This document shows, piece by piece, positions 10,170 through 19,941 of a stretch of 29,697 nt of DNA. How positions within the stretch are numbered: the stretch's first letter is position 1; each line of letters opens with the position of its first letter. Where the stretch lies: NCBI GenBank assembly GCA_018398765.1, contig JAHBMJ010001215.1, forward strand, positions 3,654 through 33,350. Direction: 5' to 3'. Under the pieces are notes generated by a model. It ran no database searches. It was given only the letters and a program-made list of their open reading frames with translations, and was not told where the DNA came from. This DNA is from Chromera velia. Its lineage: Eukaryota > Sar > Chromeraceae. A program made the position numbers and the translations under genes.

Positions 10170-11130
10170 GCAGAAGTAGATACGACTCTGCTACAGGTTC
10201 AGCAAGGCCTCACCGCAGTCCAGCAGACCTAGCAGCAGCAAGGGCAGATACTGGTGGAACTGTAGCAAAGACAGATGGAGCAAGCTGCTGCGGCAGTCCA
10301 GCAGCCGATGGATGTACAAGGAGACCTAGCAAGGAGACGGTATATTGTTTAGAGGCGGACAGGGTGGTCTACCTCCTCAGGCGCCTGAAGTTCGAGAACA
10401 AGTTCCCAGAACTACACTAAAGAATCCGGATATCTTTACGAGAGTGCGGGAGAAAGTGGAAAGGTGGTGCACTAACATGGACAACTGGTTTGCGAATGCT
10501 CAGACCGCTCCGGAACGTCAACTCGGTCTGGCCAAGTCTTACTTGAGCCCTGAACTCAAGGACTGGTTTGACTTGGTGAAGTTGGAGGACAGCATTGGGT
10601 TTTGCAACTGGCCTGCCTTGAAGGACACATTGCTTCATCGGTACAGAGACAAGTATGTCCGCAGGGCAGTAAAAAAGAAGATCGCAATCCTCAGGTGCAC
10701 TGGAACTGTCAGCAACTACAACAACAAGTTCGACGTCGAGGCTTTGAAGCTGAAAAAGGCAGGAACGAGTGAGTGGGACCTCCTTGACAGCTACATCGAG
10801 GGTTTGCCACTGGATGTCATGTTTCAGACCAACAGACAGGAGTTGCAGACTCTGCAGGAGGCTATGGAGAAGGCTTTGGACAACGAGGCCTGGCTTCAAC
10901 AGGCATCAGCTCGGGGAGAAAAGTGGGCCAAAGGGGCAGGACCGATTCCAGGGGGGTCTCCACCGATTGACCTAACTGGACCGGCTCCGATGGAACTTTG
11001 TGGGGTGCGTTGTGGCATGCCGCTTTGCAACCCCAGATTGCCCCAGGCCCTGTGGGAGGAAAGATAGAGACGGGGACTTTGCCTTCAGTGTGGTGATCCC
11101 AATCACTAGATGAGGCAGTGCTAGAATGGG
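10170..11130 (+). pseudogene. Chromovirus gag, broken
   Basis: The N-terminal part reads in one frame from about 10170 to 10350 and is Gln-rich (VQQGLTAVQQ, ...GQILVEL). It has TAG at 10230 and 10263 exactly in Gln-rich runs. The frame then shifts, and 10345-11067 gives about 240 residues of capsid-like sequence with RYRDKYVRRAVKKK and VSNYNNKFDVEALKL, as in the Retrotrans_gag family. A CCHC zinc knuckle follows (CLQCGDPNH then MRQC, about 11080-11121). It is interrupted by TAG at 11107, with further TAGs at 11065 and 11122. The zinc knuckle would bind genomic RNA in the intact protein. Confidence 0.8.
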
Positions 11131-11286
11131 TTACGCGGTCCCCCGCAGGCACGCGCCATGTACACGTCCCCATTTGGAGGATGGCAGGAACCTCTACAGT
11201 GAGCAGCCCAGTTTCCTGAGTTTCGACGAGAAAGCTTTCTTCCTTGTAGATACTATGAGAGGGCTCGATACCCTTCTCTTTCTGGG

Positions 11287-11730
11287 TTGCCTTCTGCAGC
11301 GGAGGGGAGGAAGGAGACTTATCAGCCAGGCAGGGGGTTTGGAAGCAATGTTCCTTCGGGAGGACAGGGGCGTACCTTCAGCGACACTCCATCGTTTGGT
11401 CGGCGAACGTCTTCACCGCCCCGGGGGTCACAACCAGCGCGTCAGATAGGATCCAGACGAGTGGCGGGAGTGAGAACGATTCCCGGCCGGAGAAAAGATG
11501 ATCGCGTCGTGGTTCCTCGGGAACCTGAGGTACGTAGAGAAGTTGAGGAAGAAATAAGAAATATTGAGGAAAAAGGTCGGGGGTCGGGGGAGGAAGAAGA
11601 GGATGATGGTGATGAAAGTTACAGAGAGGGATTTGTCTATCAAGGCACGATTGCTGGCAGTCCAGTTAAAGTGTTTTATGATAATGGAGCTGATGACATT
11701 TTTGTTGATAACAAGTTTGCACACAATTAG
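11287..11730 (+). pseudogene. Chromovirus linker and retropepsin-like protease start
   Basis: In the same frame as the zinc knuckle. A Gly/Arg/Ser-rich linker is followed by an acidic stretch (EEEEDDGDES) and then GTIAGSPVKVFYDNGADDIF. The last part matches the retropepsin active-site strand, where D-S/T-G-A is expected; here it reads DNGA, so the residue after the catalytic Asp is Asn. An in-frame TAG stands at 11728-11730, and the frame changes shortly after. The rest of the protease, ending in GYDVILGRKW near 11900-11940, is in the next ORF. Confidence 0.65.
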
Positions 11731-11764
11731 CAGCTCCATATTTGCAGGTTTTCGACCCCTATGA

Positions 11765-13540
11765 GATGTTGGATGGCTAGGTCGGATGGTGGTGAAGGAG
11801 AATGGGAGACTGGACGCTACGGTCAGTGAGTATGTACCTCAAGTGCCTCTGCGCATACAGGAGTATTCAGAAATTGTGGGTGCATTGCTTGCTGACCTGG
11901 ATGGCTATGACGTGATCCTCGGTCGAAAATGGAGTGATGCACACAACGTCGAGCTCGACCATCCAACTCGGTCTCTTTGGTTCTTTTTCAAACGCCGTGA
12001 AGTGATTTTGAAAGGAGGGTACAAAAAAGACGAAAATTGCCCTCCCTTCTTGAATCCTGTGCAGGCTAGACGTTGCATCAAGAGGGGAGCGCCGTTTCAT
12101 ATCGTGTACATGGAGACGGTACGCCCACGACCACCTGCACAGGAGGAGTGCAAAGTGCAGACAACTGAAGTGAGTGAATTGGGGGGGAATGGAAAGGGAA
12201 GAATGGATAACAAGGGGATTCATGGGTCTGACTTTCTTTTTTCTCTTTCTTCTGATCATCCTATCTATTCTTCTTCTGATCTTTCTGAAGTGCGTGCATT
12301 TCTCAATCGACCGGATCCAGAGGTGCCTCGTGATGTGAAAGAAATTATGGCAGATCATGCGTCTCTTTTCTTTGATCGACTCTCTCATCTGCCACCGTCC
12401 AGAGGTCTTCATTTGGACTTCAAAATTGAACTTGAGCCTGGTCATTCACCTCTTGCACATCCACCTTACCGATTGTCAATAGAAGAGACAGATGAGCTGA
12501 GGAGACAGCTAGACATATATCTTGAACAAAGATTCATTCGACCGTCTGCTTCTCCTTATGCTGCTCCTATTCTTTTCGTACAAAAGAAAGACGGATCCAT
12601 GAGGATGTGTTGCGATTACACAGGCTTGAATCGCATCACAATAAAAGATAAGCATTCACTCCCCCATCCACAGGAATTAATCGATCAACTCCATGGGGCG
12701 CGATTTTTTACGATTCTAGATCTACGTCAGTACTATCACCAAATGAGAGTCAGGGAGGAAGACATCCCCAAGACAGCCTTCACAACACGATATGGCTCTT
12801 TTGAGTGGCTGGTCATTTCTTTCGGTTTGACGAACACGCCACCTTCTGCGATGAGGCTGATTCAATTTGCTCTTCGATCCTGTCTTGATCGTTTCGTTTC
12901 AGTATTTCTGGATAACATCCTCATTTATTCATGTACTAGAGAAGAACATAAAAAACATATTCGCACTATTCTGCGTTTGCTCAGTGAGAACAATCTGTAT
13001 GCCAAGCTCTCAAAGTGCCACTTCATGCAGAGTGAGGTGACCTTTTTGGGCTTGAGAAGATCCAGGACCGGGGTTCAACCAGAGGTAAGCAAAACAGAGG
13101 CAGTCAATAAGTGGCCGACCCCAAAGAACAGAAAGGACGTGCTCTCTTTCTTGGGGTTTGCGAATTGGGTGAGGAGATTCGTTCTCCGTTTTAGTGAGAA
13201 AGCAGGACCTCTCTATACTTTGTTGAAAGCGAAGTGGGTGTTTGAGTGGGAAGAAAAAGAAGAGAGAAGTTTTCAAGCACTAAAAGAAGCAGTCAGAAAT
13301 ACGGTTGAATTATTCATTCCCGATCCCCCCCGCCCGTTTGAAATCTTTGTGGACGCATGCGAATTGACTGAGACTTTGGGTACCGCTTTGATGTAAGAGG
13401 ATCCGGAGATTGGTTACTTGCATCCGTGTGCTTTTGCTTCTTGTCGTATAAGCCTAGTAGAATTGAAGTATCACATTAGAGAGAAAGAATTTCTAGGGTG
13501 TGTTTTTGCAGTGAAGACGTGGAGACCATACGTGAATCAT
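11765..13540 (+). pseudogene. Chromovirus protease end, reverse transcriptase and RNase H
   Basis: A 536-residue open stretch (from ATG 11786 to TAA 13394-13396). The protease end has DVILGRKW. RT motifs follow: YRLSIEETDELRRQLD, RFIRPSASPYAAPILFVQKK, RMCCDYTGLNRITIKDKHSL, ILDLRQYYHQMRVREEDIPK, FTTRYGSFEWLVISFGLTN. The catalytic YxDD box reads VFLDNILIYS, so the second Asp is Asn (12914-12916). The connection and RNase H start follow (WPTPKNRKDVLSFLGFANW, FEIFVDA). The TAA falls at a Gln position of the conserved LMQEDPE context. RNase H continues in frame as YLHPCAFAS...HIREKEFLG until a frameshift near 13540. Confidence 0.9.
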
Positions 13541-14175
13541 ACAACCAAGGTGTGGTCGTGGATCATGAGTCTCTGAAATATGTGAATGTGTTTGCCGATC
13601 GCACCCTGATGTCTCCACGTATGCGCAGGTTCGTCTCAAGGTTTGATGAGCTCGGGATTACACCTCGGTACGTCCCGGGTGCACGAAACAGGGCGGCTGA
13701 TGCATTAAGCAGGGTACCTGGGTTAGCCGCACAGACAAAAGAGGTGCAGGAAGAGAGAAAAGACGTCTGTGAGCTTCTCTTAAATGAAGTGTATATGCAG
13801 CCAGATGAAGAGTTCTTGGGGAAGATAAGAAAGGGGTATGAGGAGGAACAGTTCTAGAGGGAAATAAAGGAAGCAGTAAAGCATCCTAAGAAAGGAGTGC
13901 CTCTGCGACTACGGCTGAGAGTGCAACCTTTTCATATGGAAGACGGACTGCTTTTCTTCAACGATCGACTAGTAGTGCCAACAGAAAGGCTGCAAAAAAA
14001 TCTGATTTATGAACACCATGATACAGCCGTGGGGGGACATTTGAGGGGAGAGAAAACTTATCTGAAACTGGCTGGCTCTTTCTACTGGCCGCGTATGTAT
14101 GTGTTGGTCCAGCAGTATGTGAGGAAGTGTAACATTTGCCAGAGAGGGAAGAGACCAACAGAGAAGCTGCAGCAA
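13540..14175 (+). pseudogene. Chromovirus RNase H end and integrase zinc-binding domain
   Basis: This frame gives VVVDHESLKYVNVF, MRRFVSRFDELGITPRYVPG and RNRAADALSRVPG, the end of a Ty3 RNase H with its connecting segment. TAG at 13855-13857 follows EEEQF, at a likely Gln. The integrase HHCC finger follows: HH.TAVGGH, then YWPRMY and CNICQRGKRP. A frameshift near 14150-14190 separates it from the catalytic core. Confidence 0.85.
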
Positions 14176-15193
14176 GGCCTCCTGTATTTATATTTCAGTC
14201 ATTCTTTCTTGATTTTGTATTTGGACTTCCGAGGGTGTTGTATAAGAATAAATGGGTGGATGGAATTCTCTCTGTTGTCGATCGTTTGTCTAAAGCTCCT
14301 TGCTTCATTGCAGTCTCCTCAGGAATCACGGCAGAGGGGACGGCAGAGGCAGTCTTTGAACAAGTGATCCTCGAGTACGGGATGCCTCAATTGGTGGTGA
14401 GTGATCGTGATCCTCGTTTCCTTTCTGCTTTTTGGCAGGAGCTTGCTCGACTGTGGAAGATAAAATTGAACATGAGTACGAGAGGGCATCCACAGTCGGA
14501 TAGATAGACAGAGAGAGACAATCAGACGATTGAGCAAATGCTGCGCTGTTTTGTGGATGAACACCAGTCAGACTGGCCGAAGTGGTTGGCTGTGTATCAG
14601 TTTGCATATCGCGATTCAGTTCATTCAGCTCTTGGCATGTCTCCATTCCGTATTCTGTACCGCCACAATCCCATTCGTCTGCCTTCTGTCTCTGTACAAA
14701 CGAAATCTTTCTGCCCTCCAGCAGCAGAATTCGTAGACGCCAGAGAGGCAGAAATTATGAGAGCAAAAGAAAAATTGCAGAAGGCAAGAGAGCAGATGGC
14801 ACAACAAGTAGATCCACACAGGAGGGAAGTATCTTTCGAGCCTGGAGACTATGTACTTATCCGTAATTCTTACTTCAAAGGAGATAGAAAGCCAGGAAGA
14901 ATAGTGAAGAAACTTGAGCCGGTGTATTATGGACCCTTTGAGGTAGAAAGAAAGATATACGACAACGCATATGAGCTCATTTTCCCTGCAGGCGTACGAA
15001 CACACAATGTGATCAATGTCTCCTTCTTAAAAAAGTACGAAAGAGAGAAGACTGATCCGTTGCCTGCCATCCATCTTCCGACCTCTACAGAGGTGGAGTA
15101 TGAAGTTGAAGAAATTCTGGATCACAGGCGGATCGACGGACAGGTGCACTATCTCGTCTGGTGGAAGGGGGAGAGTAAGGAGAATGCGCCGTG
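14160..15193 (+). pseudogene. Chromovirus integrase core and N-terminal half of the chromodomain
   Basis: The DDE core is complete in sequence: first Asp in LDFVFGLP, second in VVSDRDPRFLSAFW, Glu in NQTIEQML. TAG at 14505-14507 interrupts HPQSDR.TERDNQ where the family has Gln. GPY/F-like sequence follows (YYGPFEVERKI, AGVRTHNVINVSFLKKY). Then the chromodomain begins, EVEYEVEEILDHRR ... YLVWWKGESKENAP. The frame ends in TGA at 15192-15194, formed at the junction with the inserted DNA transposon. Chromodomains guide integration toward histone-marked chromatin. Confidence 0.9.
15190..15193. other. Left CGTG target-site duplication of the nested transposon
   Basis: CGTG here and at 18765-18768 flank the insert. 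With one copy and the insert removed, the chromodomain frame passes through directly, from Pro to the conserved Trp-Glu-Pro. Confidence 0.85.
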
Positions 15194-15239
15194 AACTAAC
15201 TGTACTGACAATTGAAACTTTTATACTAGAAAGTGACTT
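15194..15239 (+). repeat. Left terminal inverted repeat of the nested transposon
   Basis: Its reverse complement matches 18720-18764 with three transition differences, then homology stops. Confidence 0.85.
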
Positions 15240-16575
15240 TTAATTTTCTATATATCACACTAAATTTTATATAAAAAACTAAGTCTTTAAAGCACTTAGA
15301 ATGATTCTATTTATTGTTTCTTACCTGCATGAAAGTATGAACAACTTTTAAAGATAAGGTTTAATGGGTTTGTGGTGTGTATGTTAGAAATTGTTGGACG
15401 TGAGTGAGGTGAAAGAGTTATAGTATATTGATATGTCGGAGAGTGATTGCAGACTCTGCAGACATGTGACAATACGCAGTGTAATGCACAAACAAGCTGA
15501 CTTTTACTTTTAATGGAATACGCCGAATCCGCATACTGATATAAGGAGGGAGCACACAGCGGGCAACCCCCATGAAAGGTAAAAATGAATGTCTACAAAC
15601 AGATCTGCCGATTTGACACCCACAGAAAGCAGTTCAACCAAACAAATATTGAGCACTATGACCGTACAAGAGGTAAATGCTTAGCTTCTGAAAGCCTGAT
15701 CGATCCATGGCCTCTAGCTAGAGGGCCTTGCCCATGACCAGCCATCATAGCGTTCTTGTTTTTTCTGGGTGAAGCCCGGCACTGGCCACTAGGTCTTAGT
15801 CCACCCAAGAGCCCTACCTCCAAATTCTTATGCAAACAAGAGCTACGCCTCACTCCCACAACTTCAGATCACCTGAGATTACTAGCCGTAATGCTTCCTC
15901 ACGAAACCCAAGCACCGACCAGCGGTCTTCCGAGAAAGGCTCAGTCTGACCTGTAGCACAGAATGATATGCAAAAATTCATAAAGTGGCTCACCTTCTGG
16001 CCACCTAGAGCTGGCCTCCTCATCCAGAAAGCCTTTCCAGCTCCTCATCTAGAGCTTGTTAGAGCGTACGCATAGAAGGAATTCAATAGAAGCTTTACTG
16101 GGGCAACTTTGTAGGCCCCTTTGCATGAAGACGGGCCGTACATGCCCTTCGTGATGGAAGATCAAAATTGCCCTCTCAGGGCAACCAGTAGAGTGAATGT
16201 CATAAACCTAAGAAAAAGCAAAGAAGCCAATCCTCTGGGCTTTCGATAAAGCCTACTTTCATTGCTGGAGAGCAAGTCTGTGTGATGGGAGAGAGGCGGC
16301 ACTAGGTCATGCTTTGATCGACTTGAAACATTCGACGGAAAGCCGATTTTGGGAGCCGATTTTAGATCGGCCAACCATGTGACGGCCCCAGAAGGCAAGC
16401 TACGCATTGCGGGCCAGGGCCCGGCCGGCCACCAAGGCCAAAAAGCACTTCCCGGCTGCGCGCTGACCCATCAAAAATTTGATTCAAAATGCCGATCTGA
16501 AAAATTCTCAGTCAGGTCTTCAGAAAGTTCTCCTCCACTCAGAAAGTCGGGTCAACAGAATGGGCCTCTATCCAC
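15240..16575. other. Left interior of the nested transposon, no recognised gene
   Basis: AT-rich to about 15540, then mixed composition. Short ORFs occur on both strands (for example near 15656-15956 and 16162-16407), but none shows a family motif or clear coding character. Confidence 0.4.
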
Positions 16576-16640
16576 AAAATCTCGTTGTCAAGCATTCCAT
16601 TGGATTGTATTGGAAGGCTTGACAACGACGAAATCGTGTT
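16575..16640. repeat. Imperfect hairpin
   Basis: GTTGTCAAGCATTCCA pairs with TGGAAGGCTTGACAAC across an 11-base loop, with one mismatch, and weaker pairing extends outward. It may be a remnant of another foldback insertion. Confidence 0.6.
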
Positions 16641-16850
16641 CAGCTTTTTATTCCAGACCCTCATTTTTGGAGAGGTTACAGATTCCGGAGTTTTTTCCCC
16701 CTCCGGTATCTGTGTTGGCTGGACACCTCTGGTTGCTCGTGGGAGTGGTTGCCTTGGTACAAAGGAGTTGTACAACAATTAGAAGGGTTGCCGTACCAGT
16801 TTGGATCGCTCAATCAGGTCAGTTCGTTTTGTGTCGTTCCACCAGCAACA

Positions 16851-17088
16851 GGGGGGGGTGGACCCTCTCGCAGGGGTATGAAGCAGGCCAATTTGGTACC
16901 CCTGGTGGAGGGGGGAGGTCCGACCTGCTCTGCAAGTTTGCGTCCAAAATGTGTTTAGGAGAAACATATAATTTCTCCTAAACACATTTTGGACGCAAAC
17001 TTGCAGAGCAGGTCGGACCTCCCCCCTCCACCAGGGGTACCAAATTGGCCCGCTTCATACCCCTGCGAGAGGGTCTATCCCCCCCTCC
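16851..17088. repeat. Near-perfect palindrome with about 114-bp arms
   Basis: The left arm ends in GTGTTTAGGAGAAA (16964), a 7-base loop CATATAA follows, and the right arm begins TTTCTCCTAAACAC (16972). Pairing continues outward through TTTGCGTCC, the GGTCGGACC-type block and the GGTACC block to a G/C-run. I see one mismatch (GAAGCA against GAAGCG) and a small indel at the outer edge. A transcript would form a very stable hairpin. A foldback insertion or an assembly artefact are the alternatives. Confidence 0.85.
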
Positions 17089-17479
17089 CAGTAAGGGAAT
17101 TAAAAAAATCTTGTTTGCAGAGATGAGCCTTCTTGGTGCATGCAGAAGGCTTTATACGATGTCTATAAGTGTTCCTGTATGGCTGTAACCTGGCCATTGT
17201 GGTTTTTGAAAGACTGACCGGTCTGCCCTCGGCAAGGCATAAAACTGCCGTCTCCCTTTGCATGTGTTGTTCACCCCTGCCCCCCTCCTCTGCTCTTTGC
17301 AGGTCGTGGGTCTCCTCCAGGAGATGCTTGTTTTGGCTCCCACTCCTTCTTCAACTCCTCCAGAGGTAGGTCTTTGCATTTTCATTAAGGCCGCAGTCTT
17401 CAGACTGCGAAAGGGAGCAGCGCCCCTACGTGCTGAGCCTATGTTTTTTTCTACCGGCCTGACTGCCTCCGAAATTTTG

Positions 17480-18190
17480 CCCTTTTTGCCTGCTTGACTG
17501 CCCTCCAGCTTTTGGCATTTCTGTCTGGCTAAATGCCTTCCCAATTTTGGCCTTTCCGCCCGCTTTATTGCCTTCCTAATTTCGGCCTTCGCTGCGCTCC
17601 CAATTTTGGTCTTCCTGCCTGCCCGATTGCCTTCCCAATTTCGGCCTTCTTGCCTGCTTGACTGCCTTCCAGAGTTTTGTATTCCTGCCATGCTGACTGC
17701 TTTCCGATTTTGGCCTTCTTGCCTACCTGACTGCCCTCTAAATTTCAGTCTTTCTGTCTGCCTCAATGCTTTCCAAATTTCGGCCTTTCTATCTGCCTGA
17801 CTGACTTCACAATTTCAGCCTTCCTGCTTATCCGGTTGCCTTCCCAATTTCGGCTTTCCTGCCTGCCTGATTGCCTTCCCTATTTCGGCCTTCCTTCCCA
17901 CCCAAGTTTTGGAATCCTCCTAACGCTTCCTAATTTCGGTCATCCTGCTTGCCCGATGGCCTTCCTAATTTTGTTCTTCCTGCTGGCCCGACTGTCTTCC
18001 CAAGTTCGGCCTTCTTGTATATCTGCCTGCCTCCCAGAGTTCATTCTTTCTGCCCATATGCCTGCCTTCCAATTTCGGTCTTCTTGGCGGCTTGACTGCC
18101 TTCCAATTTCGGCCTTCCTGCCCGCTTGATTGCCTTCCCGATTTCGGCCTTCCTGCCCGTCCGATTGCTTTCCCAATTTCGGTCTTCCTG
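17480..18190. repeat. 35-bp minisatellite, about 20 imperfect copies
   Basis: Each unit resembles GCCTGCCCGATTGCCTTCCC followed by AATTTCGGCCTTCTT. Copies differ by several substitutions and small indels. On the minus strand the array lacks stops in long stretches and yields an Arg/Gln/Gly-rich pseudo-protein. Because 35 is not a multiple of three, three peptide versions rotate, so I do not call this a gene. Confidence 0.85.
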
Positions 18191-18377
18191 CTTTTATGTA
18201 TCATTCTGATGCAAATTAAAGATACAGGTTATGTTTGCATGCATGCTTTTATGTGTATTCTGGCGATTCGACTGACTTTCTGTTTGTGTGCACGTATTTC
18301 TGCAGGTGGCGTTTACGGGCGTGCATGTTTGATATATACTGAGATGCTCCCTCCCTCCCCCCCCCCTGCCTCTGACA

Positions 18378-18401
18378 NNNNNNNNNNNNNNNNNNNNNNN
18401 N
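18378..18401. other. Assembly gap (24 N)
   Basis: A run of N within the nested transposon, just after a C-rich tract. The true length is unknown. Confidence 0.99.
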
Positions 18402-18719
18402 GCCCGCCGTTGAGCAGTGCCTCATATGAATTGAAAACAAAACAGTTATGATCATGAGCAGAAATGTTTCAATCAGATCGATTCAGAGCCATTCAGATAC
18501 ATTTTTTATTGTGTTTTCGTCTTAGCGTTAATTTATGATGATAGGTACCAGTCTGAGACAATTTATGGTTTTGAAAAAATATATACTCTATATATACATT
18601 TTTTTATTTCATTTTTTAAACATCTTACTAAGCTTAAATAGTCTTAAATAAATTGTGAAAATCAATTAGTTTAAAAGTTAAACTATCTATTTCAATATTT
18701 TAAAAACTAAATTTTTTAA

Positions 18720-18764
18720 AGTCACTTTCCAGTACAAAAGTTTCAATTGTCAGTACAGTCAGTT
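18720..18764 (-). repeat. Right terminal inverted repeat of the nested transposon
   Basis: Ends ...CAGTACAGTCAGTT and is directly followed by CGTG (18765-18768). See the left repeat at 15194. Confidence 0.85.
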
Positions 18765-18919
18765 CGTGGGAACCGACAGTCAGCCTCACGCATACAAAGG
18801 AAGCCCTGCATGCCTTTAAGGAGAAAAGAAGAGAAGCAGTGAAGAAAAAGGCAGGCAAGTATGGGATGGAGTTGAGAAGACGTGTGGTGCACGTCAGTGC
18901 AGTCGAGAATACCATATAA
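18765..18919 (+). pseudogene. C-terminal half of the chromodomain and end of pol
   Basis: Directly after the transposon the frame reads TGG GAA CCG, the Trp-Glu-Pro that closes a chromodomain. A basic tail of about 48 residues follows (ALHAFKEKRREAVKKK, ...ELRRRVVHVSAVENTI) and ends in TAA at 18917-18919. This segment carries no stop or frameshift of its own. Confidence 0.85.
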
Positions 18920-19158
18920 AGCGGGGTGCGAATCTGTTAGTTAGAGACGCAGCTTCCTAGGCTGTGTGCTCTCTGGCTATCTGCTTCCCAGCCTAAAGAT
19001 GCTGAGAGTAATTCCGAGGACGTGGTATACATATGGTAGAAGAAGCACACTATGGTGTTGGTCGTGGCTTACCGACTTCATTCATACCTCTATGGTTCGA
19101 TTTCGATGATCTGAGTGATTGAGCTGAGCGTGGACGTCAGCTTCAGAAGGCAGGCAGG
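18920..19158 (+). other. Chromovirus 3' untranslated segment
   Basis: Non-coding spacer between pol and the 3' LTR. The last bases before the LTR, AGAAGGCAGGCAGG, are purine-rich and are the best candidate for a degraded polypurine tract. Confidence 0.6.
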
Positions 19159-19411
19159 TGTGGGCCTGTCACAAGCATCGCGCCACGCTAGGGCCGCCGC
19201 CGACCTCGCAATGCCGCGTACACCCCGTCTGAATAAAGTGACGTCTGACCTTTGTGTGCGAAAGTTGTTCTGTGCCAGTCTCTCGATCGTGGTGTTGGCT
19301 GGTCTGAATAGTGGATCAACAGATTGACTCTGCTAGATTATACTTTAATGTGAGTTTGCCTACGATCTACGCTTATTGTAATTGAGCCTCTAGTACCGTA
19401 CACAGCTTGCA
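19159..19411 (+). repeat. 3' LTR of the chromovirus (253 bp)
   Basis: Begins TGTGGGCCTG, ends CAGCTTGCA and is directly followed by the GCTTG duplication (19412-19416). Compared with the 5' LTR I count about 22 differences, 19 of them transitions. Confidence 0.95.
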
Positions 19412-19416
19412 GCTTG

Positions 19417-19941
19417 TTTATGCAGCTTGCTCTGATGGAACGATACAGATCTTCCATGAAGACCAATAGAGAGGAAAAGCCCACGACAAGGGGAAGATCA
19501 TTCCAGGACTGCACACGATGCTCAGCAGCCGGCAAAGGGGGTAGACGAGGGGGCATCCTATGACCTATCTGGCATTCAACAACTCAGGAAAGAAGCTTGC
19601 ATCGGCTTCCAGAGACATAACAGTGAGAGGTCCGTGAGATCACGGGGCCTAGCTTCCAGCACTCCCTTCAGTATGCATGGGATGGATGGATGGGTGACAT
19701 GAATAGCCATCGTCGTGCAGAAAGCTTGATTCCCAGACCTATTTATTTACACATCCAGATGGATGCACCCTCTCTGTAGCTGAATGGGTCCATCTTTGTC
19801 AATCGTTCTTGGAAATCAGGGTGGCGGACTTCATCTAATTTCTAAGCATCTCTTGTCTCTTTTTCACCGTATTTGCATCCGTACATACGTGAATAATATG
19901 ATAAACGTTTGTGTATTCTCAATCAAACTGCCTTTGTGCAG
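19417..19941. other. Right flank of the chromovirus, no firm gene
   Basis: A short open stretch on the minus strand (about 19506-19417, after GTGTGCAG) reads SWNDLPLVVGFSSLLVFMED and could be an exon interrupted by the chromovirus, but I cannot link it to another exon. Bases 19675-19692 carry a small ATGGATGG repeat. The right end should be the intron before the candidate exon at 19942. Confidence 0.35.

Larger units (their letters stand above)
15194..18764. mobile_element. Nested DNA transposon (3571 bp) with terminal inverted repeats, likely non-autonomous
   Basis: The ends are inverted repeats of about 45 bp starting AACTRACTGTACTGAC, with three differences between the two. The insert is flanked by CGTG and lies in the chromodomain codon run. 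I find no transposase in any frame. Inside are AT-rich subterminal regions, a hairpin near 16580-16630, a long palindrome (about 16851-17088), a 35-bp minisatellite (about 17480-18190) and an assembly gap. Four-base duplications occur in several superfamilies (for example Sola1, Ginger, some Academ), so I do not assign one. Confidence 0.85.
9831..19411 (+). mobile_element. Ty3/Gypsy chromovirus, complete but inactivated, with a nested DNA transposon
   Basis: The element runs 5' LTR, primer binding site, gag, protease, RT, RNase H, integrase, chromodomain, 3' LTR. The order RT-RNase H-integrase places it in Ty3/Gypsy, and the C-terminal chromodomain marks it as a chromovirus. Without the 3571-bp insert and its duplicated CGTG it would be about 6.0 kb, normal for the group. 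It is dead: the coding region needs at least four frame changes (near 10350, 11740-11765, 13540 and 14150), has many in-frame TAG codons and is split by the insert. The LTRs differ at about 22 of 253 positions, so it is not recent. Confidence 0.95.

Noticed and set aside
16349..16981. 210-residue open frame in the nested transposon
   Set aside because: It runs through two hairpins into the palindrome and shows no transposase motif or other family signature.
17480..18190. Regular repeats that might suggest a CRISPR array
   Set aside because: There are no unique spacers: the 35-base units are directly adjacent and degenerate. The setting is eukaryotic.
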